A stretch of 43,760 bases of DNA from Pseudomonas sp. SST3 (GTDB lineage Bacteria; Pseudomonadota; Gammaproteobacteria; Pseudomonadales; Pseudomonadaceae), in the NCBI RefSeq assembly GCF_003325755.1, contig NZ_QORI02000030.1, forward strand, positions 1 to 43,760, read 5' to 3'. Shown one piece after another: positions 7,320 through 16,611 of this stretch. The notes beneath the pieces were generated by a model. That model was given only the letters and a program-made list of their open reading frames with translations. It was not told the DNA's origin and ran no database searches. A program made the translations under genes and the position numbers. The stretch's first letter is position 1; each line of letters begins with the position of its first letter.

Positions 7320-9470
7320 CTATTCCTCTTCCTTGATCAGCTCGAACAACAACAATGATCGCCCGGTCAGCGCGTACTCATCGCTGAATTCGAAGCGCTC
7401 TAGCCGAGCGTTGGGGTTGTTGGTATCGATCAGGCGGTTCCAATAGATGCCCTGCGGCACTTCCGGCAAGGTGAAGTTCACGATGTCGTGATGAGAGTTG
7501 ACGATGATCAGCAGCGTCGCATCCGAGCCTGCGCGGCGAATACCCGTCGGTTGGGCGCGGCCATCGAGGAGCATGCCCATGCAGCGGTTATGGCCGTCCT
7601 CCCAATGCTCGACCGTCATCTCTTCGGCGTGCGGGGCCAGCCAAGTGACGTCCTTGACGCCCAATTCCTCGTTGTAGGCGCCGACGAGGAATCGCCCACG
7701 GCGCAGCATCGGATAGCGCTGACGCAGGCGAATCAGCTTGCGCACGAAGGCCTGCAGCGAGCGGCTGTCCTCGGGGATATCCCAGTTGACCCAGCCTATT
7801 TCGCTGTCCTGGCAGTAAGCATTGTTGTTGCCGTGCTGGGTACGAGCGAACTCGTCGCCTGCAACGAGCATCGGCGTGCCTTGGGAGAACAGCAGCGTGG
7901 CGAAGAAGTTGCGCATCTGGCGGAAGCGCAGCTCATTGATCTCTGGATCATCCGTGGGGCCTTCTACACCGTGGTTCCAGGAGATGTTGTTGTCGCTGCC
8001 GTCGCGGTTGTCCTCATCGTTATCTTCGTTGTGCTTCTCGTTGTAGGAAACCAAGTCCTTGAGCGTGAATCCGTCATGGGCGGTGACGAAGTTGACCGAG
8101 CTGAAGGGCCGACGGCCGCGCTGATTGAACAGATCACCGGAACCGGTGAGCCGGCTGGCGAAATCGGCCAACTGTCCGTCGTCGCCGCGCCAGAACGAGC
8201 GAACGGTGTCGCGGAACTGATCGTTCCACTCCGCCCAGCCAGGTGGGAAGCCGCCGACCTGGTAGCCGCCCGGACCACAGTCCCAGGGTTCGGCGATCAG
8301 CTTGGTTTTGGCCAGTACCGGGTCCTGACGGCAGGCGACAAGGAAACCGTGGCGCTCGTCATAGCCGTCGTGCTGCCGTCCGAGAATAGTCGCCAGGTCG
8401 AAACGGAAGCCATCGACGTGCATCTCTTGCGCCCAATAGCGCAATGAATCGGTAACCATCTGCACCACGCATGGATGGCTCATGTCCAGCGTGTTGCCGG
8501 TACCGGAGTCGTTGATGTAATAACGCTTTTCGTCGGGCATGAGCCGGTAGTACGAGGCGTTATCGATACCGCGCATGGACAGGGTCGGGCCCAGTTCATT
8601 GCCTTCTGCGGTGTGGTTGTAGACCACATCGAGAATCACCTCGAGGTCGGCGTTGTGCAGGTGCGCGACCATTTCCTTGAACTCGCTGATCTTGCCGCTG
8701 GCCAGGTATTTAGGGTGCGGGGCGAAGAAGGCGATGCTGTTGTAACCCCAGTAGTTGCTCATGCCTTTTTCCAGCAGATGCTGGTCTTGGACGAAGGCAT
8801 GAATCGGCAGGAACTCGATCGACGAGACGCCGAGTTTGCGCACGTAATCAATCACGTCCGGCGTCTTGAAGCCGCCGAAGGTACCGCGCATATCCTCGGG
8901 CACCGAAGGATGCTGCATAGTAAAACCGCGCACGTGGGTTTCGTAGATGATGGTGCGATCCCAAGGTACCTGCACGGGGCGATCATGGCCCCAGGTGAAA
9001 GCCGGGTCGATGATCTTGGACTTCGGTACGAAGGGCGCGCTGTCGCGCTCATCGTAGCTGAGGTCGGCGTCGGCATGACCAATGGTGTAGCCGAACAGGG
9101 CCTCGGACCATTTCAGGTCGCCCACCAGTTGCTTGGCGTAAGGGTCGATCAGCAGCTTGTTGGGGTTGAAGCGATGGCCGGCGTCGGGCTCGTAAGGCCC
9201 ATACACGCGATAGCCATAGATCTGCCCCGGGTGGGCGTCGGGTAGATAGCCATGCCAGATCTCATCGCTGTATTCGGGCAGTTCGATACGCTCCAGTTCG
9301 GTTTCGCCATCGGTGTCGAACAGGCAAAGCTCAACCTTCGTGGCGTTCGCGGAGAAGATCGCGAAATTGACTCCCAGCCCATCCCAGGTGGCGCCAAGCG
9401 GGAAGGGCAGCCCCTCACGAATACGCGAAGGGATCAGTATCTGAGGCGCCGCAGGCTTTTTTCTACTCAT
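7320..9470 (-). CDS. glgX: Glycogen debranching enzyme GlgX
   Basis: A 716-residue GH13 isoamylase-type enzyme that hydrolyses alpha-1,6 branches of glycogen in the cytosol. It has an N-terminal CBM48-like region (PFPLGATWDGLGVNFAIFSA), then the catalytic barrel with VILDVVYNHTAEGNE, the nucleophile region VDGFRFDLATILGR, the acid/base glutamate in LIAEPWDCGPGGYQ and the third acid in FVTAHDGFTLKDLVSYN. The ATG at 9470 is chosen because GGAG lies just upstream and MSRKKPAAPQ is a sensible start; the longer in-frame start at 9497 lacks support. It is the last gene of the glycogen/trehalose operon, 99 bases after the DUF2934 gene. The linear maltodextrins it releases would feed MalQ and TreY. 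Confidence 0.95.
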   Translation of the reverse strand: MSRKKPAAPQILIPSRIREGLPFPLGATWDGLGVNFAIFSANATKVELCLFDTDGETELERIELPEYSDEIWHGYLPDAHPGQIYGYRVYGPYEPDAGHRFNPNKLLIDPYAKQLVGDLKWSEALFGYTIGHADADLSYDERDSAPFVPKSKIIDPAFTWGHDRPVQVPWDRTIIYETHVRGFTMQHPSVPEDMRGTFGGFKTPDVIDYVRKLGVSSIEFLPIHAFVQDQHLLEKGMSNYWGYNSIAFFAPHPKYLASGKISEFKEMVAHLHNADLEVILDVVYNHTAEGNELGPTLSMRGIDNASYYRLMPDEKRYYINDSGTGNTLDMSHPCVVQMVTDSLRYWAQEMHVDGFRFDLATILGRQHDGYDERHGFLVACRQDPVLAKTKLIAEPWDCGPGGYQVGGFPPGWAEWNDQFRDTVRSFWRGDDGQLADFASRLTGSGDLFNQRGRRPFSSVNFVTAHDGFTLKDLVSYNEKHNEDNDEDNRDGSDNNISWNHGVEGPTDDPEINELRFRQMRNFFATLLFSQGTPMLVAGDEFARTQHGNNNAYCQDSEIGWVNWDIPEDSRSLQAFVRKLIRLRQRYPMLRRGRFLVGAYNEELGVKDVTWLAPHAEEMTVEHWEDGHNRCMGMLLDGRAQPTGIRRAGSDATLLIIVNSHHDIVNFTLPEVPQGIYWNRLIDTNNPNARLERFEFSDEYALTGRSLLLFELIKEEE

Positions 9471-9569
9471 GAAATCTCCGATGGCACTCGTGACCAATGC
9501 TGTGCGAGGCGAACTGGACGCCGTGTTCGCCCGACACGCTATGGCAGCCGGGCTACACCGCGCAGGGGT

Positions 9570-9944
9570 TCAGGTTTCTTTCTTGGCGCGAGGGGCGCGG
9601 GTTTTCTTCACGCCAGCCGGAGTGCCTTCGGCGGCATCAGTCCCGGCCTTGGCCTTGGGGCGCGCCGTGCCTTTGGCCGCGGCGGTTGCCTTAGCGGGTT
9701 TGACGTCTTTTGGGTTCTTGGCATCTTTCGCTGCCTTGGCAGATGTTGTCTCCGGGGTTGCGTCGGTTGGCTTGGTGGCGGTTTTACGCGCGCGACTCGC
9801 AGGCTTTTCGGTTGGCTTGCCGCTTTCCGCCTCGGCGAGCTTGCTGGCCATTTCCCAATGCCGCTCGCTCTCACCGTCCGGGCGCCCCTCCGAAACCCAA
9901 ATGTCGTACGCGAGTTCACGAATCCGCTGTTCGTTTTTATTCAT
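9570..9944 (-). CDS. DUF2934 protein with lysine/alanine-rich tail
   Basis: A 124-residue protein. Residues 1-45 form a DUF2934 domain (RIRELAYDIWVSEGRPDGES then RHWEMASKLAEAE), a short helical unit of unknown role often seen in glycogen-cluster small proteins. Residues 46-124 are a low-complexity, strongly basic tail rich in Lys, Ala, Pro and Thr with AKATAAAKG- and PKAKAGTDAAE-like repeats, resembling histone H1-like tails. The ATG at 9944 has AGGAGAG upstream and overlaps the treY stop (ATGA). Its conserved place inside the operon suggests a part in glycogen or trehalose metabolism; binding to polyanions or to glucan is only conjecture. Confidence 0.88.
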   Translation of the reverse strand: MNKNEQRIRELAYDIWVSEGRPDGESERHWEMASKLAEAESGKPTEKPASRARKTATKPTDATPETTSAKAAKDAKNPKDVKPAKATAAAKGTARPKAKAGTDAAEGTPAGVKKTRAPRAKKET

Positions 9945-12754
9945 CGTTCTGACTCTCCTGTTGAACTGATTGATACCTGTAGAACCGCCACTGACAGCTG
10001 CTGTAGGACCTCGGCCGCTGGCAAATCGTCTTGTTTGGGTGTGACTGTCATTCCGTCGAAAAGTCGCTCCATTTCACGACCGCTCAGCGCATCGGGTAAT
10101 CGCACCCGGGTATCACCCCAGCGCTGGGCCGGTATTTGCGGCGTATGACTGTCGGCGAGCAGGCCGCTGGCGAGCCGCGCGGCAATCACGATGACCCATG
10201 CGCCGTCCAGCTCGCGGGCGAAGGCGATGAGCTGATCGGCATGCTCGCCCTCGACCTTCAACGGCAGATAACGTCCCTCGGTGAACAGCCGCGGCTGAGC
10301 CCGACGCAGCCTGAGGGTCCGAGCGATCAACCATTGTTTGATTCGGCCGTCCTGCCAATTCGTCAGCAACTCGGCGGGTTGTGCCTGCGGATCGAAGGTG
10401 GCGCGGCGTTTGTCGAAATCCACCGGGCGCCGGTTATCCGGGTCGACCAGGCTGAAATCCCAGTAGTCGGCGCCCTGGTACAGGTCCGGTACGCCGGGCG
10501 TGGTCATGCGCAGCAGGGTCTGGGTCAGGCTGTTCACCGCGCCCGCCGGTGCCAGCTCGGCCGCCGCCTCGGCGATATCGGTGCGCAGTGCTCTGCAGTC
10601 TTTACCGAGCAGCAGGGCACGCAGATATTGCTGGCAGGCACCTTCGTATTCACCGTTGGGGTCGGTCCAGGTGCTGCGAAGCTTGGCTTCGCGCACTGCC
10701 TTTTCCTGCCACTTCATGATCCGCTCGCAGAAGCCTTCGAGCGCGGGTTGATCATCGACGGTGAGGTCCAACGGCCAGCTGCTGATCAGTATCTGAAACA
10801 GCAGCATTTCGTCACCCGGCGATGGAGCCGGCCCGTCGGCAAGTTCCTGACGCTGCCCATAGGCGAGCTGGCGCCAATGGCGAACCTTGGCAGCAAACCA
10901 GTCGGCACGCTCGCTGATCACCGTCATCCGAGCGCGGGTGTCTTCGCCACGCTTGTGGTCATGAGTCGCGGTGGTCAACAGGTTCCGCGGGAAGTGCTCC
11001 GCGCGCTCCAGGCATGCGTCATGAAACGCCTCCACCGGTGCACTGAATGTCTGTGGGTCGAACCCGACGTCGTTGCGTGATAGCAAGGCGCCGGAGCGAT
11101 AGCAGGCCGTGTCTTCAACAGCCTTGGCGGCCGCCGGTGAGGTGAGCTGCTGAAAGCGGGTGCAGGCATAACGACGAATACGCCGTGCCGGCCCTGGCGG
11201 CAGCGAGCGCAGGCTTTCACCACCGAGCCAGCGGTCGAGCAAATCCAGCAAAGGCCAGTCCGCCTCGCCAAGCGTGGTGCGCGCGCCTGCCAGCGCCTGC
11301 TGAAAAAATGGCTCGTCGGCCTCGCGCCGGCCACGCGCTCCGATATAGGTGCGGTACACCGGGAAGTGGACGATCAGCTCCAGCAGCGCCCGGCGAATGG
11401 CACCGAGAGTGATGTCGCGGGTCATCACGTCGTAGCGTGCCACTTGCAGGAGGGCTTGGGCGACGGTCTCGAAGTCGCCTGCCAGCGGGCCGGTCAGCAC
11501 AAGCTGGCGCGCCTGGCGCACTTCTTCCATGAAATCTTCCGGGCGCTCGGCAGTTTCACTCCAGAGCGAGCAGAGCACTGCCTTGCCAGCGGGATCGTGC
11601 TGCAGCAGCGATACCTGATTCATGAATTCGTAGCCGGTGGTGCCGTCCACACCCCAGTCGTCATGCAGGCGCTCGCCCTCGGCAAGGATTTTCTCAACGT
11701 AGATCGGCACGTGCGCCTGCGCGGCTTCGGCAGGGCGGGCGGCATTGAGGCGGTCGACTCGCCGCCGCAGTCGCCGGCAGTAGCCGCGCGGGTTGGCCAG
11801 CCCGTCGATGTGGTCGATGCGCAGACCGTCGATCAACCCTTCGCTGATCAGCTCGAAAATCTTCGCGTGGGTTTCTTCGAACACCACTGGCCGCTCGACG
11901 CGCAGACCACCCAGCTCGTTGATATCGAAAAAGCGCCGCCAGTTGATGTCGTCGCCGGCGGTACGCCAGCTGGCGAGGCGGTAGTTCTGCCGTTCAAGCA
12001 AGCCATGAAGGCGCTTGAAACCTGCCTCGGTAGTAGCATCGTAGTGCTTGAGCGCGTCTTCCAGCGCCTGCCGGGTCGCGCTGTCCTCAAGCAACCTGGC
12101 CAGATCGGCGCGCAGTTGACGGGCAGTTAGGTAAGCGGCCGGCTCAGTCTTCAGCGCATCGAAATGCTGCGCCAACGTGCGCAGTTCCGGGTTATCGGTC
12201 AGGCGCAGGATCTCGCCGTAGCTGGGCGGGGTGATGGGGAAGCGATGTTCGTAGTGTTCGGCATAGAAGGCGCCGTTTTCCGCATCCAGGCGCAGGGGGA
12301 TGTTGCCCTCCTGCAGCGCCTCACCATAGTCATTGCCCAGGAACGGAACCAGTAGCTGACCTTCGAGCAACGGGTCGGGCGAATTCCATTGAATATCGAA
12401 GAATTGTGCGTATGGGCTGCGGCGGCCCCATTCGAGCACGTCGAGCCACCAGGGATTGCCCGACCCGCCAACGGCCATATGGTTGGAGACGATATCCAGG
12501 ATCAATCCCATCCCTTTGCTGCGCAGCGCCTCGACCAGGCGGCGTAGGGCGGGCTCGCCGCCCAGCTCGGGATTGATACGTGTCGGGTCGATGACGTCAT
12601 AACCATGCATCGAGCCAGGGCGCGCCATCAGCAAGGGTGACGCGTAGAGGTGGCTGATGCCCAGGTCGGCGAAGTAATCGACCAGCGCCGTCGCGTCGTC
12701 GAGGGTGAAATCACGATGAAACTGCAATCGCAGGGTGGCGCTAAGGTCTTTCAT
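9941..12754 (-). CDS. treY: Maltooligosyltrehalose synthase TreY
   Basis: A 937-residue GH13 enzyme that converts the reducing-end alpha-1,4 bond of maltodextrins into the alpha,alpha-1,1 bond, giving maltooligosyltrehalose. Recognised by ATLRLQFHRDFTLDDA at the start, GLILDIVSNHMAVGG, the nucleophile region GLRIDHIDGLANPRGY, the acid in IYVEKILAEGE and the TreY-typical TTPGVPDLYQGADYWDFSL near the C-terminus. Length is at the upper end of the family. Its ATG overlaps the malQ stop and its stop overlaps the DUF2934 start. Its product is normally cut by TreZ, whose gene here carries a frameshift. Confidence 0.95.
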   Translation of the reverse strand: MKDLSATLRLQFHRDFTLDDATALVDYFADLGISHLYASPLLMARPGSMHGYDVIDPTRINPELGGEPALRRLVEALRSKGMGLILDIVSNHMAVGGSGNPWWLDVLEWGRRSPYAQFFDIQWNSPDPLLEGQLLVPFLGNDYGEALQEGNIPLRLDAENGAFYAEHYEHRFPITPPSYGEILRLTDNPELRTLAQHFDALKTEPAAYLTARQLRADLARLLEDSATRQALEDALKHYDATTEAGFKRLHGLLERQNYRLASWRTAGDDINWRRFFDINELGGLRVERPVVFEETHAKIFELISEGLIDGLRIDHIDGLANPRGYCRRLRRRVDRLNAARPAEAAQAHVPIYVEKILAEGERLHDDWGVDGTTGYEFMNQVSLLQHDPAGKAVLCSLWSETAERPEDFMEEVRQARQLVLTGPLAGDFETVAQALLQVARYDVMTRDITLGAIRRALLELIVHFPVYRTYIGARGRREADEPFFQQALAGARTTLGEADWPLLDLLDRWLGGESLRSLPPGPARRIRRYACTRFQQLTSPAAAKAVEDTACYRSGALLSRNDVGFDPQTFSAPVEAFHDACLERAEHFPRNLLTTATHDHKRGEDTRARMTVISERADWFAAKVRHWRQLAYGQRQELADGPAPSPGDEMLLFQILISSWPLDLTVDDQPALEGFCERIMKWQEKAVREAKLRSTWTDPNGEYEGACQQYLRALLLGKDCRALRTDIAEAAAELAPAGAVNSLTQTLLRMTTPGVPDLYQGADYWDFSLVDPDNRRPVDFDKRRATFDPQAQPAELLTNWQDGRIKQWLIARTLRLRRAQPRLFTEGRYLPLKVEGEHADQLIAFARELDGAWVIVIAARLASGLLADSHTPQIPAQRWGDTRVRLPDALSGREMERLFDGMTVTPKQDDLPAAEVLQQLSVAVLQVSISSTGESER

Positions 12755-14829
12755 CGAAGGTTGCTTCCAGTGTTCTGCTTGCGGGCTTCGGCAAGAATTT
12801 TCAGGCGGCGCGTGCAGGCGGGATTGTCCAGCAGCGTGGCGCTGTCACCGGGGTAGCGGCGCCGCCAATTGGGATGGGCATCGGTGGTGCCGGGCAAGTT
12901 TGGTTGTTCCAGCAAACAGAGCGCGTCTTCCACCGGAAACAGGGCCAGCGGTGCTGGTGTGCGTCCAATGAACGCGCCACAGGCATCGGCCAGCACCTCC
13001 GGGTCGCTAAAGTCACCCTCGACGTCTGGTGTGAATTCACGAAGCAGACGAAGCAGGCCCGCACGCTCGCGCTCACGCTCCATCAGCTGGGCTGCGCGCT
13101 CATGCTCCTGGTGTTGTCCGACGCGGATGCGCCAGTCGATATCGTGTTCCCGCCACCAGCCTTTGATAGTCGGCAGGTCGTGGGTGGTTGAGGTGGCCAG
13201 CGCGCTTCGCGGCCATTGTATCGGTGGCTTGAAATTGCCCTGGTGGTCGCGCTCGAAAAACAACACGCGCATACCCAGCAACCCGCGATCCGCGAGCTTT
13301 TCGCGGAGGCCGTCGGGTACGGTGCCGAGGTCCTCACCCAGGATCACCGCATTGCGCCGCCAGGCTTCAAGGGACAGCAGGCGCAGCAGGTCATCGAACG
13401 GATAGTTGAGGTATGCGCCCTCCATGGGGCCGGCGCCGGCGGGCATCACCCATAGACGCATCAAGCCCATGACGTGGTCGATCCGCATGCCTCCGGCGTG
13501 CGCCAGGTTGGCACGCACCATCTCGATAAAGGCGCGGTAGCCATGGGCCTTGAGCCCCCAGGGCGAAAAGGCGGAAATACCCCAGCTTTGCCCCTGCCGA
13601 TTGATGATGTCCGGCGGCGCACCGACGCTCAGCGCAGCCAGCACTTCATCCTGCCGGCTCCAGGCCTGGCTGCCCGCACCGTCGGCGCCTACCGCCAGAT
13701 CGCTGATCAGGCCGATCTTCATCCCGGCACTGTGTGCAGCGATCTGCGCCCGCTCGAGGCCACGCGCGATCAACCACTGGCAAAACGCGTAATAGCTGAC
13801 TTCGTCAGCGTTCTCCTGGGCAAATTGTTCGACCGCCGGGCCTTGCGGGGTGCGGTACTCCTCCGGCCAGTCGCGCCAGTGTTGCGGATAGCCTTCCGGA
13901 CTGAGCAGAGCAGCGTGCAACGCCTCGAAGCGGCAATGATTTTCCAGCGCTTCCCCGCCTGCTTCGCGAAAGCTGTCGAAGTCCGCCTGTTGTGCGTTAC
14001 CGCCGGTGGCGAAATCATCATAGAGCGCGCGAAGCAAGCACTGCCGGGTCGTGGATACCGCATCCCAGTCGATCAGCTCCAGCTGCTCGAGGCGTTGCAA
14101 TTCCTCACGCAGGCCGCAGGACTCGATGGCGATCCGCAGTGGTTTTTCGCCGAGCACCGCTTCCGGAGCGCTATGGAGAATGTTGTAGAAGAGCCGGCTC
14201 GAGGGTGAGTAGGGGCTGTATTGGCCGCTGTTGCCGGTGAACATCGCGTGAATCGGACTGATGCCGAGGGCATCGGCGCCATGTGCCGCCGCGTTGCGCA
14301 CCAATGCTTCGAGGGCCAGGGTGTCGCCGAGCCCGCCATCGCCGGGGCGCCGCAGGCTGTATAGCTGCGCGGTAAGGCCCCAGGCATTGGGACCGGCCAC
14401 GTGCTCGACGCTGGGGCATGCATGCGGCGCAACCGCCAGCGTCAGTTGTTGCCCGGCGATTTCCAGGCGATGGTAGCCGGGCGTGTCGATCGCGGCCAGG
14501 CGCCCCTGATCATCCAGCGCCCCCTCGCGACGGTCGCCATCTTCGAGATCCAGCCTGTAGCGGGTGGACGGCTCGAAATAGGCGCTCAGCTCCAGCGTAC
14601 TGCCCTGATCGAGTGTCAGCAGGGGAGGTAGGCAGGACGTGCCGTTGATGGCGTCGAGCTTTTCCAGGCTGCTTTCGATATCGGTGTCGCTGTCGGCAGC
14701 AAGGCCCAATCCGTTGAGTACCGCACGCAGCATTTCGGGGCTTACCCGTTGGTCGCGGCCATCGGCATCCACCCAATCGATGGATAGGCCGGCGGCCTTG
14801 GCCAGGCGGTTCAGTCGTTCATCACTCAT
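12751..14829 (-). CDS. malQ: 4-alpha-glucanotransferase (amylomaltase) MalQ
   Basis: A 692-residue GH77 enzyme, the long form with an N-terminal extension as in E. coli MalQ. It transfers maltodextrin segments between acceptors. Catalytic regions: nucleophile Asp in GGMRIDHVMGLMRLW, acid/base Glu in ILGEDLGTVPDGLRE, third Asp in TTHDLPTIKGWW; LYSLRRPGDGGLGDTLALE is the usual N-terminal barrel signature. The ATG at 14829 (MSDERLNRLAKAAG) is chosen: upstream codons in the same frame translate the end of treZ out of frame and show no homology-like pattern. It overlaps the treZ stop by eight bases, so its translation could be coupled to treZ. Confidence 0.94.
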   Translation of the reverse strand: MSDERLNRLAKAAGLSIDWVDADGRDQRVSPEMLRAVLNGLGLAADSDTDIESSLEKLDAINGTSCLPPLLTLDQGSTLELSAYFEPSTRYRLDLEDGDRREGALDDQGRLAAIDTPGYHRLEIAGQQLTLAVAPHACPSVEHVAGPNAWGLTAQLYSLRRPGDGGLGDTLALEALVRNAAAHGADALGISPIHAMFTGNSGQYSPYSPSSRLFYNILHSAPEAVLGEKPLRIAIESCGLREELQRLEQLELIDWDAVSTTRQCLLRALYDDFATGGNAQQADFDSFREAGGEALENHCRFEALHAALLSPEGYPQHWRDWPEEYRTPQGPAVEQFAQENADEVSYYAFCQWLIARGLERAQIAAHSAGMKIGLISDLAVGADGAGSQAWSRQDEVLAALSVGAPPDIINRQGQSWGISAFSPWGLKAHGYRAFIEMVRANLAHAGGMRIDHVMGLMRLWVMPAGAGPMEGAYLNYPFDDLLRLLSLEAWRRNAVILGEDLGTVPDGLREKLADRGLLGMRVLFFERDHQGNFKPPIQWPRSALATSTTHDLPTIKGWWREHDIDWRIRVGQHQEHERAAQLMERERERAGLLRLLREFTPDVEGDFSDPEVLADACGAFIGRTPAPLALFPVEDALCLLEQPNLPGTTDAHPNWRRRYPGDSATLLDNPACTRRLKILAEARKQNTGSNLR

Positions 14830-16599
14830 CGGCAGTCTCCAGATACATCTTGGCGGAGCGCGCGTGTAGCGTGCCTGCACCAAATTCGGTCTCGGTGCTA
14901 CGACTGGCGTGCAGCAGACGCGCTCCTGCAACGGGAGCGCTGACCTCGAGATCCACATCGCTCAGGTTCAACTCCAGGCGCAGCGTGGTGCCGTCACCCA
15001 AGCGCCAGCGGGCGAGGGCGGCGGCGCTTCCCAACGCCTGTGCACCGAGGAACTGCGACCCTTCCAGGCGGGGCATGATCTCGCTGTGGCGGATCTGTAG
15101 CAGCTGGCGATACAACGCGAGCCACTCCGCATGTTCCGGCTGGTCGCTCTTGCTGAAGTCGGGTCTAGATGCTTCGAACGTATCCAGCGCATTGGGATCA
15201 GGGATGCGCTGGCGAGTCTGTTCGTTGGCAAATTCCGCAAATTCGGCGAACTCGCCCCGACGGCCCTCACGCACGGCGTCGGCCAGCTCGCCGTGGTGGC
15301 TGGTAAAGAACAGAAAGGGTTCGCGGGCGCCCCATTCTTCTCCCATGAACATCAGAGGGATCATTGGTGAGAGCAGCAGAACGGTGGTTGCTGCCTTCAG
15401 CGCATCGGGATCGCTGAGATTGATCAGACGGTCGCCGAAGGCGCGGTTACCGGTCTGATCATGGTTTTGCAGAAACAGCACGAACGCAGTCGGAGACAGA
15501 TGCCCACTGGGCTCGCCTCGCGATTCGCCACGGCGATTCTTGTGGCCCTGGTAGATGAAACCTTCGCCGAGGAAGCGAACCAGCTTGTCGGTCGAGTCCT
15601 GATGATAGTCCGCGTAATAGCCCTGACTCTCGTCGGTCAACAGAGCGTGCAGGACGTTATGTCCATCGTCATTCCACTGCGCGGTAAAACCTTGGGTCAG
15701 CAGTCTGGAGCGGTTGTCTTCGTTCTCCAGCACCAGATGCACATGGCGGCCGGGCTCGGCTTCGGCGTGGACCCGCTCGGCCAGTTCGGTGAGAAAGGTA
15801 CGATCCGGGATGGCATGGACCGCGTCCATGCGCAGGCCATCGAAACGGTATTCCATCAGCCACATCAGCGCGTTATCGATGAAGAAATCGCGCACTTCGC
15901 GGCGGCGGAAATCAATGGCGTCGCCCCAGGGCGTCTGCTGGTCGTGGCGGAAGAAATGCTTGGCATATCGATGCAGATAATTGCCATCCGGGCCGAAGTG
16001 GTTGTAGACCACATCGATGAATACCATCAGGCCCAGGCCATGGGCCGTGTCGATCAGGTGCTTGAGTTGCTCGGGCGTGCCGTAGGAGGCCTCGGGCGCG
16101 TACAAAAGTACGCCGTCATAACCCCAGTTACGGTCCCCAGGAAATTCCGCGAGCGCATCAACTCGATTGCCGTGACGCCGAGCTCGGCCAATGCCTGGAG
16201 GCGCTGTTCGATCTGTGCGTAACCACCATAAGTGCCCACGTGCAGCTCGTAGAGCACGGTTTCGTGCCATGGGCGCCCCGGCCAATCGCCGTTATGCCAT
16301 TGATAAGCGTCCGGATCGACCAGCACGCTGGCGTCGTGTACATCGACAGACTGCGCTCTGGACGCAGGATCGGGAACCTCTAACTCATCGTCGATCAGGA
16401 ACTTGTATTGCGTGCCAGCGCTGGCGTCCGCCTCGATGCAGTACCAGCCGTCTTCGTCTTCCAGCATGGGCAGCGTCTCGCCGCCGATTATCACCAGGCT
16501 GACGCTTTTCGCGTCGGGTGCCCAGAGCCTGAACCGGGTGCGCGAACCATCGAGTAGCACCGGTCCGTGTTGCCCATTGCGGGCAGGCCACTTGTGCAT
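14822..16599 (-). pseudogene. treZ: Malto-oligosyltrehalose trehalohydrolase TreZ, frameshifted
   Basis: TreZ cleaves trehalose from maltooligosyltrehalose. The gene is intact at both ends but in two frames: codons from 16599 give the N-terminal CBM48-like domain and reach GVTAIELM, after which the frame continues as junk and stops near 16054; the rest, from LAEFPGDRNWGYDGVLLYAP to the end, is in another frame down to 14822. Restoring one base at about 16154-16155 (a CG between ATG and CTC that should be CCG, Pro) gives IELMPLAEFPGDRNWG and a protein near 592 residues, normal for TreZ. Catalytic acids are all present after the shift (FDGLRMDAVHAI, LVLENEDNRS, FLQNHDQTGNRAFG). The ATG at 16599 has GAGGTC upstream and lies 12 bases after glgA. 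Either a recent mutation or a sequencing/assembly error. Confidence 0.9.
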
Positions 16600-16611
16600 T
16601 GATTGACCTCG

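Noticed and set aside
7488..8447. Long plus-strand open frame opposite glgX
   Set aside because: Antisense shadow of glgX; no recognisable domain, only Val/Ala-rich composition.
9570..9810. Lys/Ala-rich repeats as a DNA repeat array
   Set aside because: The DNA is not regularly repeated; it is explained by the low-complexity protein tail.
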